Positions 5,312 to 5,320 of a stretch of DNA of 5,320 nt are shown piece after piece; position 1 is the first letter of the stretch; each line of letters starts with the position of its first letter. A program made the translations under genes and the position numbers. The DNA is taken from the NCBI GenBank assembly GCA_030527765.1, contig JAUNAE010000265.1, positions 1 to 5,320 of the forward strand, written 5' to 3'. The stretch is from Eubacteriales bacterium (GTDB lineage Bacteria; Bacillota_A; Clostridia; Lachnospirales; Lachnospiraceae). The notes beneath the pieces are model-generated. The model was not told where the DNA came from. It searched no databases and saw only the letters and a list, made by a program, of their open reading frames with translations.

Positions 5312-5320
5312 GGTTTTCCC

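Overview
The window looks like chromosomal DNA of a low-to-moderate GC Gram-positive anaerobe, most likely a Clostridia of the Lachnospiraceae type. The support is AT-rich intergenic DNA with strong AAGGAG-type ribosome binding sites and sigma-A-like promoters, a GntR (YtrA-like)/ABC transporter operon, and Gram-positive signal peptides on secreted surface proteins. The genus cannot be fixed from sequence alone.

Layout, left to right. (1) 1-131, minus: N-terminus of a secreted protein cut by the window edge. (2) 198-833, minus: a Crp/Fnr-family regulator. Upstream of it is a sigma-A-like promoter (948-976) and a perfect FNR/CRP-type palindrome, TTGAT-N4-ATCAA (994-1007), centred about 60 bp upstream of the expected start, the usual place for a class I activator site. 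(3) 834-1327: a divergent intergenic region of about 490 bp holding that promoter, an island with hairpins (1079-1121), and a plus-strand promoter (1251-1279) covered by a 40-bp nested palindrome (1267-1306). (4) 1328-3236, plus: a three-gene operon of a GntR/YtrA-like repressor, an ABC ATPase and a six-helix permease. The repressor frame is interrupted by an amber codon at codon 52, inside the DNA-recognition helix, so it is annotated as a pseudogene. (5) 3237-3374: intergenic DNA with alternative hairpins and a strong rho-independent terminator between convergent genes. (6) 3375-4433, minus: a secreted protein made almost wholly of four near-identical bacterial SH3 repeats. (7) 4562-5311, minus: a family 2 glycosyltransferase.

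The most interesting points are regulatory. The operator of the ABC operon is intact and elaborate while its presumed repressor carries a nonsense codon, so the transporter may be derepressed in this strain. The Crp/Fnr gene appears to carry its own class I type site. The SH3 protein shows mosaic variation among its repeats, which suggests recombination or gene conversion. I see no mobile element, CRISPR array, tRNA or rRNA, and no clearly new multi-gene system; the genes belong to known families.
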